Positions 8,895 through 16,823 of a stretch of 37,727 nt of DNA are shown in pieces; the first letter of the stretch is position 1, and each line of letters begins with the position of its first letter. The stretch covers positions 1 through 37,727 of the forward strand of contig JAKVBZ010000049.1 of assembly GCA_022448645.1 (NCBI GenBank). Direction: 5' to 3'. The notes under the pieces were generated by a model. That model made no database searches, had not been told where the DNA came from, and saw nothing but the letters and a program-made list of their open reading frames with translations. Both the position numbers and the translations under genes were made by a program. The stretch comes from Pirellulaceae bacterium. Lineage in GTDB: Bacteria; Planctomycetota; Planctomycetia; Pirellulales; Pirellulaceae.

Positions 8895-8903
8895 TGATAT
8901 AAT
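8895..8903 (+). promoter_or_regulatory. Candidate extended -10 promoter for the secreted metalloprotease
   Basis: TGATATAAT matches the extended -10 consensus (TGn plus TATAAT). It lies about 100 bases before the GTG at 9003. No good -35 is seen at 17-18 bases, which extended -10 promoters tolerate. The rest of 8566-9002 shows no gene. Confidence 0.4.
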
Positions 8904-9002
8904 AGGAACAGTTGTTGTTATCGGAACTTAAGCTGCGGAGACTATCTGTCCCCGTCAACATAGCGGATCCTGCTTGAACATTATTATTTCGAGGGACAGT
9001 CC

Positions 9003-12000
9003 GTGTTCGAAGCCAATGTATTGACGCGTCGTCAGCATCGTTTTTCGTTTGCAGGCCAGCAGTTGTTTCGCAAACGTAGGCATGCTGCATTTGAAACGCT
9101 TGAACCGCGGACGGTACTCACGACGTTTCTCTTTAATCCTGCGCCGGATACGCCTGTCGAAGTACTGACTGGGTTTCAGGAGGCGGCGAATCTGTGGGCC
9201 GCAGAACTTCTGGACGATGATGTTGTCGTCCGGCTGGACATCGCACATGTTCCGCTGGGCCCAGACGTAATAGGAGCAACTGGATCGTCCACCCAGATCG
9301 AAGATTATGCGGATGTACTGCAAGCGTTGAATCAGGATGCCTCGTCGATAGACGATTTAGATGCAGTGGCGAGTCTGCCAACAGGGTCAGATGTTGATCT
9401 CTATATCAATCTGACTGCGGATAACCCCAACGGAAACGGTAGTGATGTGCCGTACGTAGATGCTAACGGAGGAGACAACAATCGTCAGATTAAGCTGAAC
9501 ACAGCCTTGGCAAAGGCACTTGGTTTTACGGCTACGGCGGCGGTGGACGGTAATATTACTTTCAATTCCCAGTTTGAATTTGATTTCGATCGCTCAGACG
9601 GCATTGATCCAGATGCTATCGATTTCGTGGGAACGGCGGCGCATGAAATTGGTCATGCTCTAGGTTTTGTGAGTGGTGTCGATGATTTGGAAGTCCGGTT
9701 CACACTATTCGGTGCCGAAGATGCTGACGACATTGTCGAGGTGACGCCGTTGGACCTGTTCCGATACTCGAACGATAGTTTGACACAGGGGACGCAAGTC
9801 ATCGATTTCACAGCGGACACCAGGGCCAAGTTTTTCACCATCGACAATGGTGCACTGCGTCCGGGGACATTTTCCACGGGTGGCCTCATGGCAGGTGCAT
9901 TCCAGGCAAGCCATTGGGAGGATTCGCTGGGCTTGGGATTGATGGATCCCACGATGGCTGACGGCGAAATGGGAATGCTGACGGAACTTGATCTGCGCGC
10001 CTTCGACGTGATTGGTTGGGACCGTGTGCCAGGGGGTGGCAGTGGGGACATAGAACCTCCGGCACCCTTGTCGGTGATCCAGGTGAGCGGCACCGTTTTT
10101 CACGACGTCAACGACAATGGCGCTCAAGAAGCAGGCGAGATGGGCATTCCTGGGCACACCGTCTTTTACGACGCCAACGCGGATGGATATCAAGGATTTG
10201 GCGAGCAAGCTGCCATAACCAATGCCGTTGGAGTTTGGCAGATGAATCTTGATTTGGGTGATCCGCCGGAGTTTGGGGCGAGACTTCCTGTCGAGCTGCG
10301 GTTGGCACTGCCGCCCGGGACCGTTTCGACTTCCGGGAATCCCAATGAGGCAATGATTGTTATACCTACGAATCCCTTAATGAATCAGCACGGCATCCAT
10401 TTTGGTCTCCTTGAGAATGTTGACTATGGTGACGCTCCCCAAGACCTCGTAGCTCCGTTCACCCATCGCTATCCGACCGTCGGCGCCGATGCCGCCAGTC
10501 ATGGGATTGTGCAAAATTTCTTTCTCGGAACAACTGTCGACGGCGAACCTGTCGGGTTACCTGGAATCTCTGCAACGGAGGACGACCTTACAGGAAATGA
10601 TGACGAAGACGGAATTGCATTCCCGGTGGATCCCCTGCTCCCTGGTGGCAACTACTCGGTAACCGTGACCGGGTCGTCCGCAGCACATGTGGGATACTTT
10701 CAAATGTGGGTAGACTTCAACCAGGATGGAGATTGGGACGATACTGGCGAACAGGTGTTAACGGACATTCGACTTTCGGCAGGGGCTAACGTTCTCTCGT
10801 TCCCCGTTCCTGCGACGGCTTTGACTGGTACGACTTACGTAAGAGGACGTCTTGGTTTCTCCAGGGGACTTGGCCCTGGAGAACACGATTTGGGCGGTGA
10901 AGTGGAGGATTATCAGATTGTTGTGGGACCGGATGGCCCAGGACCACTTGTCATGTCTAGCTCGGGAGACCTGGGCATTATCGACTCTGTAGAAGTCCAG
11001 CAACAACAAGTTGGCGGATTGACACTTTACGAAATGAAAGCTTCGCATTCGGGGTTGTTTACGGTCGAATCCACTCCGACGAACCTACAGAATGACCTGG
11101 ACCTTCATCTGTACGATGCGAACGGAACACTTTTGGGGTCTAGCGTACAAGCAGGAACAAGCGGACGACTGGATGCCGAAGTGAAGGTTGGCGATAAATT
11201 GCTGCTTACGCTGTCCGGCGATCCCCAAACGGTGGATTTGCGTCTGACGAATCTGATGGTCGATGGCGACTCGGTTTACGTTTATGGAACGGATGACAAT
11301 GACACTTTTAATGTTAGTCTCGCTGGCGATGAAACGATTGATGTCAACGGTGTTGTTTATAACCTGAAGGCCGAAGACGTGTCGTTGGTCACATTTTACC
11401 GTGGTGAGGGCTTTGATACTGTTAATGCTGGTAGCGGATGGATTGCCGAAAGTGATCAAATCGTAGCGCGTGACGTGCTGGCTGTATATCGTCAAGGCGA
11501 TACCACTTTACGAATCTCCAAAGATATCCCCATCACGAATCTGCAGCTGCTGGGTGATTTTGGTCAAAAAGGGATGGTGGACGCTACCGACATAGATCTG
11601 TTGCTTGATGCGTTAAGGGCCGGCAGTCAGATCGCTATATTTGACCTGAACCATGACGATTCGGTAAACCGTCAAGACGCAGATTTCCTTGTTCAGGAAG
11701 TCCTTCACAGCGCCTACGGCGACGCTGATCTGGACCAGGATGTGGATATTATTGATTTCAATCGCTTAGCGATGAATTACAATCCGTTTGCCACCAACCG
11801 AAACTGGTCTCAGGGTGACTACGACGGAGATGGTGATGTCGATATCAGCGATTTCCAAAAAATCGTTCGGAATTTTGACCCACTGGGGCCGGCCCACCAA
11901 TCATCCAACGTTATCGTCAACGTACAGTACGCTCGGTTGGCGCAGAGTGGCGCTGATGGAATGGTGCCGGAGGATCTGCAGTCAGCTGTGAGTTCAGCGC

Positions 12001-12317
12001 AAGGAGGTGATGTTCCCGCCGATGGATCCTCATTCCGTGCCACCCATAACAAAAACTCCGTCATGGTCGGCCCCGTTTTGACCAGTACTGCAACCCAGCA
12101 ATCTAGGGGCCAGTTGGAGCTACAAATAGACTCTGCTGCTAGCGGGCCTTCTGCCAAGGTCATATCCCATGATCAACGGCCGAGCGATCCAGTAAGCGAC
12201 AACGGCAGGATCATTTGGGACGAGGTTTGGAGGTCTCTCAAGCTGAGAAAACGTCCTACGGGCTCTGAATTAGCTGAGTCACTTGCTTCTGCGCTTTGCG
12301 GTGATCATCCGACGTAG
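9003..12317 (+). CDS. Secreted LEPR-XLL multidomain metalloprotease with SdrD B-like, GEVED and dockerin-like modules
   Basis: 1104 residues; GTG start with GAGGGA (8991-8996) six bases upstream. The N-terminus is basic and carries FETLEPRTVL (about 29-38), the LEPR-XLL-type motif common in large exported planctomycete proteins. A zinc-metalloprotease domain (about 40-340) has HEIGHALGFVSG at 214-225, with H214, E215 and H218 as zinc and catalytic residues. The third ligand is not the usual His of HExxHxxGxxH; the Asp in GVDD is a candidate. Next come an SdrD B-like repeat (GTVFHDVNDNGAQEAGE, about 363-430) and a GEVED domain (about 474-642; VDYGDAP to GGEVEDYQI). A beta-rich part and dockerin/EF-hand-like calcium motifs follow (about 852-960; DLNHDDSVNRQD, DADLDQDVDIIDFN, DYDGDGDVDISDF). 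It is probably exported and surface-anchored, degrading external protein. Confidence 0.85.
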   Translation: MFEANVLTRRQHRFSFAGQQLFRKRRHAAFETLEPRTVLTTFLFNPAPDTPVEVLTGFQEAANLWAAELLDDDVVVRLDIAHVPLGPDVIGATGSSTQIEDYADVLQALNQDASSIDDLDAVASLPTGSDVDLYINLTADNPNGNGSDVPYVDANGGDNNRQIKLNTALAKALGFTATAAVDGNITFNSQFEFDFDRSDGIDPDAIDFVGTAAHEIGHALGFVSGVDDLEVRFTLFGAEDADDIVEVTPLDLFRYSNDSLTQGTQVIDFTADTRAKFFTIDNGALRPGTFSTGGLMAGAFQASHWEDSLGLGLMDPTMADGEMGMLTELDLRAFDVIGWDRVPGGGSGDIEPPAPLSVIQVSGTVFHDVNDNGAQEAGEMGIPGHTVFYDANADGYQGFGEQAAITNAVGVWQMNLDLGDPPEFGARLPVELRLALPPGTVSTSGNPNEAMIVIPTNPLMNQHGIHFGLLENVDYGDAPQDLVAPFTHRYPTVGADAASHGIVQNFFLGTTVDGEPVGLPGISATEDDLTGNDDEDGIAFPVDPLLPGGNYSVTVTGSSAAHVGYFQMWVDFNQDGDWDDTGEQVLTDIRLSAGANVLSFPVPATALTGTTYVRGRLGFSRGLGPGEHDLGGEVEDYQIVVGPDGPGPLVMSSSGDLGIIDSVEVQQQQVGGLTLYEMKASHSGLFTVESTPTNLQNDLDLHLYDANGTLLGSSVQAGTSGRLDAEVKVGDKLLLTLSGDPQTVDLRLTNLMVDGDSVYVYGTDDNDTFNVSLAGDETIDVNGVVYNLKAEDVSLVTFYRGEGFDTVNAGSGWIAESDQIVARDVLAVYRQGDTTLRISKDIPITNLQLLGDFGQKGMVDATDIDLLLDALRAGSQIAIFDLNHDDSVNRQDADFLVQEVLHSAYGDADLDQDVDIIDFNRLAMNYNPFATNRNWSQGDYDGDGDVDISDFQKIVRNFDPLGPAHQSSNVIVNVQYARLAQSGADGMVPEDLQSAVSSAQGGDVPADGSSFRATHNKNSVMVGPVLTSTATQQSRGQLELQIDSAASGPSAKVISHDQRPSDPVSDNGRIIWDEVWRSLKLRKRPTGSELAESLASALCGDHPT

Positions 12318-12565
12318 CAACTCTCTAGGAAAAGTGTGACGGTTGGGATGAGGTTCACAGCTGTAGGGGCTTTGCGATGACTTGGGGAAATCATGGTTAA
12401 TGGATGTGGCACGGGTCGATGAGTTTTCCTGCAGCGTCGCGATCAACGCGGCAGTCGACTCCCTCCTACTAACCCGTGCAACGACAGTTTCGAGCGCCCT
12501 TTTTAATAGAGCCCAACTGTATCCTCAGCTCGCCCTTCCGACTGTTGAATCACAGGTTAAATTGC

Positions 12566-12599
12566 AAACGCGGTCGTCCCCCACGACCGCGTTTTTTTT
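12566..12599 (+). terminator. Strong rho-independent terminator
   Basis: A perfect 12-bp stem (12566-12577 with 12583-12594), loop CCCCC, and a T run from 12592 to 12599. It is the strongest terminator in the window. It lies about 250 bases after the metalloprotease stop, so it either ends a long 3' UTR or terminates a separate small transcript. Confidence 0.9.
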
Positions 12600-12980
12600 G
12601 CGCTTGATGACGTACAGCAAACATGAAAAGTGCACGGGCGGAGGTCGCACACCAAGGGGGTTGTCGACTGGAGTTAAACAGCCGGACGGAACGAGCTGTA
12701 CGGATGTTCGTGGATTTCTATCATCCATGGCGGCACGGCTTGCTCCGTTCCGTTTTAAAAAAAAACGGTTAGTTCTGCGGGTTGTCGATTAGGAAGTCTT
12801 TCAGGCACGTTCGGTATCAGCCAGCCACCTGTATTGGGAACGAAAGCAGGGGCTTGGATTTCATGCTTCACAACCTATTTCTCGTGTAAGTCGGTCCGTA
12901 GTCCTTGTTGTCGCTAGGCAATGGGGTACATTCATAGATTACGAATTTCTGATTCCATTACCGATCCGGAAGATGACATC
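12600..12980. other. Intergenic region with inverted repeats, upstream of the M81 peptidase
   Basis: No supportable gene. ACGGAACGAGC (12686-12696) pairs, with one bulge, with GCTCCGTTCCGT (12742-12753). CCGTTTT (12750-12756) can instead pair with AAAACGG (12762-12768) across A residues, so two alternative folds share the same bases. There is no terminating T-tract. Function unknown. Confidence 0.4.
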
Positions 12981-14453
12981 ATGCGAGTTGGTATTATTGG
13001 TATTTATCACGAATCCAATACCTTCATTAGCACTCCGACGACGCTTGAGATGTTTCGACAACTCGCGTTATTGACAGGTGACGATGTCCGAACCGAGTAC
13101 GCTGCGGCTCATCATGAGGTTGGTGGTTTTTTTGAAGGTTTGGAAGTAGCAGGATTCGAAGCCGTTCCCATTCTGCTTGCTGCTGCAATGCCCTCCGGGT
13201 CTGTCACGGCCGAAGCGTTGGAAGCTATCGTGGAAATGATGTGGCGCGAGCTGGATGGAGCTGGACCGCTTGACGCTTTATTGTTGGCTCCACACGGTGC
13301 AGGTGTGGCCGAAAATCACTCGGACATGGACGGCTATTGGCTATCCTTGGTACGCGAACGTATGGGATCGGATTTTCCTGTTGTTGCTACGATTGATCCA
13401 CATGCGAACCTTACACAAGAGATGATCGACGCTTGTCAAGCAATGGTTGCTTACCGGTCGAACCCACATCTGGATCAACGTCAACGGGGTCTGGAGGCTT
13501 GTTCTTTGCTGGTGCGACATCTGCAGGGTGAAGTGCGTTTGACACAGGCTGCTGCATTTCCTCCGATCACAATCAATATCGATCGACAGCTTACTTCAGA
13601 GGAGCCGTGTCTGTCGATGTACCAGTGTGCTGACCGAATGCGAGAACAGGACGGAGTATTGAGCAATAGTATCGTCTTGGGATTCCCGTATTCTGATGTC
13701 GAAGAAATGGGTACCAGTTTTATTACGGTGACGGATGATAACTTCAAGTTGGCGCAGCAACAGGCCAACGATTTGGCTGGTTACCTCCTATCACATCGTG
13801 AGCAGTTCGTGCCAGAGTTCTTAAGTATCGAAGCGGCGATTGATGAAGCCACCGATTGCGAGGGGCCTGTCTGCCTGTTGGATGTTGGAGACAATGTCGG
13901 TGGCGGGTCTGCTGCCGATGGCACGTGGATCGCACAGGAGATTCATCGTCGTGGAGGTCCACGGACCTTAGTTTGTATCAATGATCCAGAGGCGGTCGGT
14001 CAGGTGCAAGCAGCCGGAGTTGGAGCGAGGTTGTCGTTGTCCTTCGGTGGAAAGATCGATGACTTGCACGGTCCAGCGATTACGGCCGAAGTGAATGTAC
14101 GCAGTATCCATGATGGTCGATTTACCGAAACAGAACCGCGACATGGAGGGAAATCGTCTTACAATATGGGGCCGACTGTCGTTGTGGAAACAGTTAGTCA
14201 GTTGACGGCGATACTCACGAGTTACCGTACCGCCCCGTTTAGCTTGCAGCAGATCACTAGCTGCCAGGTGGATCCCAGTGACTATCAGATCTTGGTTGCC
14301 AAAGGTGTCCATGCTCCAGTGGCAGCATACGCTCCGGTCAGCAAGCGATTATTGCGAGTCAACACTCCGGGAAGTACGACGGCAGATATGTCGCAATTCG
14401 AGTTCACCAAGCGTCGTAAACCTCTGTTTCCGTTCGAGTCGATTGAAAGCTAG
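12981..14453 (+). CDS. M81 family metallopeptidase (MlrC / microcystinase C-like)
   Basis: 490 residues from the ATG at 12981, which has GGAAG 8 bases upstream and gives the usual family start MRVGIIGIYHESNTF. An in-frame ATG at 12921 would add 20 residues unlike the family. Family features are YHESNTF, LLAPHGAGVAEN, the zinc-region VVATIDPHANLT, a YRSNPHLDQRQRG segment, GFPYSDVEEMG, and the MlrC C-terminal part with CLLDVGDNVGGGSAADGT. MlrC hydrolyses linearised microcystin products in sphingomonads. In planctomycetes and other soil or marine bacteria the homologues are thought to act on other small peptides or amides, so the substrate here is unknown. No signal peptide. Single gene. Confidence 0.88.
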   Translation: MRVGIIGIYHESNTFISTPTTLEMFRQLALLTGDDVRTEYAAAHHEVGGFFEGLEVAGFEAVPILLAAAMPSGSVTAEALEAIVEMMWRELDGAGPLDALLLAPHGAGVAENHSDMDGYWLSLVRERMGSDFPVVATIDPHANLTQEMIDACQAMVAYRSNPHLDQRQRGLEACSLLVRHLQGEVRLTQAAAFPPITINIDRQLTSEEPCLSMYQCADRMREQDGVLSNSIVLGFPYSDVEEMGTSFITVTDDNFKLAQQQANDLAGYLLSHREQFVPEFLSIEAAIDEATDCEGPVCLLDVGDNVGGGSAADGTWIAQEIHRRGGPRTLVCINDPEAVGQVQAAGVGARLSLSFGGKIDDLHGPAITAEVNVRSIHDGRFTETEPRHGGKSSYNMGPTVVVETVSQLTAILTSYRTAPFSLQQITSCQVDPSDYQILVAKGVHAPVAAYAPVSKRLLRVNTPGSTTADMSQFEFTKRRKPLFPFESIES

Positions 14454-14525
14454 ATTCGTCTGACGCCGGATCCTGACTGGTAGTGGGGCATCCTGGGGCA
14501 CCTCATTGCAAACTGTTACAACAGT

Positions 14526-14806
14526 ACAGAAAATTTCTTCAGTGAGCTGACTAATCTGCAGGGCTCTACCTCTCTGGAACCCAGTTCACCGACCTGGGGC
14601 TGACGTATCTCAAGGGATTTGTCTGGCTGGATAGAATTGAACTCAGTTGCCCCCGACCTGGCCGGACAACCTCGAACTCGGAGATTGACATGATGAATCG
14701 TTTTCGCAGTGGGGGGGTGCTCGTTCTGATCATTGCCTCTTCCTCTCCAGCTGATCTGCCCGATGGCTTCGCGGCGGTGAACGAGCGGAGGCTGACCAGC
14801 GTCTGA
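14526..14806 (+). pseudogene. Decayed leucine-rich-repeat protein fragment
   Basis: The plus strand reads ENFFSELTNLQ in one frame (14529-14561). After a frameshift near 14560 it reads GLYLSGTQFTDLGLTYLKG, then FVWLDRIELS, and on to a TGA at 14804-14806. This is the planctomycete-type repeat (L-x-L-S-x-T-x-x-T-D-x-G-L-x-x-L-K-G). There is no start codon with a ribosome site and no upstream signal sequence, and the frame is broken, so it is a remnant. Further decayed coding matter may continue to about 15050, but I cannot name it. Confidence 0.5.
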
Positions 14807-15214
14807 GCGATGATCAACCGGTTGCCGCCGAAACAGCTGGCGGGTGTCGATCTGCGCTGGCACACGGATCTGGCGGCCAGGTACGCAACGTAGGTGTTGC
14901 ATGAGGAATCCAATGGACGCCCACTTTACGCCAACTACATCTGGGGCGCGCCAGCCCACATGGATCACAGCGAGTGGGATGTTTCACACACTGTGTTGGT
15001 CTGCTCCTGCTATTTACGAATCACCTGACGGCGAACTTGCTCATCGGCGTCAACCCTGATGACACGGTAGAGACGCAGCTCTTCGTTCCCACGCACAACG
15101 TCGGACGAAACGCAAAGATAACGGCTGCAGGATGATGGGAGGCACACGGTGAGGAAGTGGGTGCCATTCCAAAGAAAAGGTAAGAATTCTTGTCGTAAGT
15201 TGTTGGTAAATAAG

Positions 15215-15286
15215 AGGCGCCGCCCGGATTCGAACCGGGGATGGCGGATTTGCAATCCGCTGCCTTAGCCACTTGGCTACGGCGCC
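15215..15286 (-). tRNA. tRNA-Cys (GCA)
   Basis: Read on the minus strand from 15286: acceptor GGCGCCG pairs with CGGCGCC; the D arm is GCC...GGC. The anticodon stem-loop has loop TTGCAAA, giving anticodon GCA. The T arm is CCCGG-TTCGAAT-CCGGG. The discriminator base is T at 15215, the expected U73 of cysteine tRNAs. CCA is not encoded. It is 72 bases long and stands alone between non-coding stretches. Confidence 0.95.
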
Positions 15287-16155
15287 ATAGGTTGTGGGCA
15301 CGAAATAAATTGAGCAAGCAAAAGGTCGTCTAGTTTGCCAATGAGTCAAAGCCGGATGCTAAGGTGAGGAGGTTCTATCCTAGATTGAACGACCGCTAGC
15401 GAGCCAGCTGTCATGCGAACAGGACGCTTGTCAATTCTTGGTCGAAGTTTAGCAAATCTGCTGTACATGGCAATATCAACACAGACTTAGAAGTAACGCA
15501 TCTGAAAGCATTTTTGAGAGGTAAATTGGCATTTCGTGAGCGGCTTGGGCTCTCTGACCGGATAGTCACCATGTTTTTCTGGTCGCGTCCCACTACGCCT
15601 TGCCGTAAAATGAAATGGATTGGGGGGGGTGGTTGATTTCCACCATACTACCTTGGTTCGGGGAGGGCTTCGAAACAAAGCCCCAACCTTGGATGCACTG
15701 GCTAATGGACTACTGTTTCCCCAAATCGGTGATTGTTCTGCACCTGCGTTGGTTTCTTGGTGATGCGTCGGCTTCACGTCCTGGGGGCGCTGCGCTCGAC
15801 CCAAGCTGTCCCAAAATGAACGTCTCACGAACGGTTCGAGCCGTGCTGTCATTTTGATGTACCCGTCCAAAGAGCCTTATGGCTTAGGACCGGTGGGGAT
15901 GTCAGAAGGGACGATATTTGTGCTGTTCCTGGAAACCTTTTGGATTATCCGGTTAGGAAACAGTGGTAAAGAGTGTTGGCCGCATATTTTACCCACACCG
16001 TTCCCCATGCGCGCCCGTTGTTTGTGTGAAGCTTAAGGCAGTAGGACTACGATCATTTTTCTTGGAAGCTCGGGCGTCTAATCTTTACAAGCTCGAGAGC
16101 AGACCAGGATTCTTGTAGATTGGCTTACGGACGAGCCAGCGGTTTCATGGCGCAC
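15287..16155. other. Gene-poor region (about 870 bases)
   Basis: No gene can be supported. An open minus-strand frame of 127 codons (15487-15870) and a plus frame of 80 codons (15615-15857) overlap each other, and neither has a ribosome site or a recognisable domain. GGTTCGGGGAGGGCTT around 15653-15668 can partly fold with AAAGCCCCAACC just after it. The region may hold an old insertion, a decayed gene or an unknown RNA. Confidence 0.35.
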
Positions 16156-16188
16156 ACCGACAGAAAACATTTGTTTTTCTGCATCGGT
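16156..16188 (+). promoter_or_regulatory. Leader hairpin before the small unknown gene at 16212
   Basis: ACCGACAGAAAA (16156-16167) pairs with TTTTCTG-CA-TCGGT (16175-16188): 12 bp with a two-base bulge and loop CATTTGT. It ends 9 bases before the AAAGGA ribosome site of the next gene. It could affect translation or mark an mRNA 5' end; this is inference. Confidence 0.3.
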
Positions 16189-16211
16189 CTATCCGGGAAA
16201 GGACACGTGGC

Positions 16212-16547
16212 ATGGTACTGTTCGAACGGATGATTCGACGGATGAAAAAACTCTATTTGACAGACGTTGCTCTCGAAATTGCAGTCCGTCAGCGGGACAA
16301 TGTTTGGAACCAAGTAGCACATCGAATTGGCGAAATGTCTTCCGCCGAAGCACGCGGGTACGTACGAGCCCGTGTTGCTGGCATGGTGCGTTTCGAGGTG
16401 GATCGAGTGCTTCGACAGAATCATCAACTGCAGGTGTCGCAGCGAGAAAAACTGGCTCAGTTGACAACCGTTGCTGTCATCGATCAGGCCATGGTAGACT
16501 CACGTGTCTGCTCGCAGAGCACCGTGGAAATTCGACGAGCTGCCTAG
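16212..16547 (+). CDS. Small hypothetical protein, basic and helical
   Basis: 111 residues; ATG with AAAGGA (16198-16203) 8 bases upstream. I do not recognise the family. The protein is rich in Arg, Gln, Ala and Val (for example VWNQVAHRIGEMSSAEARGYVRA cut at various points by charged residues), with a predicted mostly helical form and no signal peptide or membrane segment. The ribosome site and even amino-acid composition argue that it is real, unlike the other small frames nearby. It stands between the gene-poor region and gnd, 276 bases upstream of gnd. A nucleic-acid-binding role would fit the charge but is not shown. A GGCTGT/ACAGCC hairpin lies shortly after it (about 16591-16610). Confidence 0.6.
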   Translation: MVLFERMIRRMKKLYLTDVALEIAVRQRDNVWNQVAHRIGEMSSAEARGYVRARVAGMVRFEVDRVLRQNHQLQVSQREKLAQLTTVAVIDQAMVDSRVCSQSTVEIRRAA

Positions 16548-16823
16548 AGATAACCTGTGTGTAAAATCTAGGTAAGGCTCAGAATTTCTGGCTGTTGATT
16601 CATACAGCCGGAAGGCGCCCACCGTCGAGCTCCGTGGCTCCAAGGTGCTTTTTGTGTGCTCGGACGGGGGCAAGCGGCACTCGGGCAGCCCCTATTGTTC
16701 TTGGCCGGATTCTTTGCCCGTCAATCCGTCGGTTGCCTCAGTATGCGCGCAGGCCTAAAATCTACGTTCTTCGTAAAGCGAGAAGAAATGGCGTGTGACC
16801 TGTGACCATAAGGGAAAACCTGC

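Noticed and set aside
12382..12792. Plus-strand frame of 136 codons
   Set aside because: It runs straight through the strong terminator at 12566-12599 and through poly-A/T repeats; no ribosome site or domain.
15487..15870. Minus-strand frame of 127 codons
   Set aside because: Low-complexity, Pro/Arg/Thr-rich translation without ribosome site or motif. Listed only as an unexplained region.
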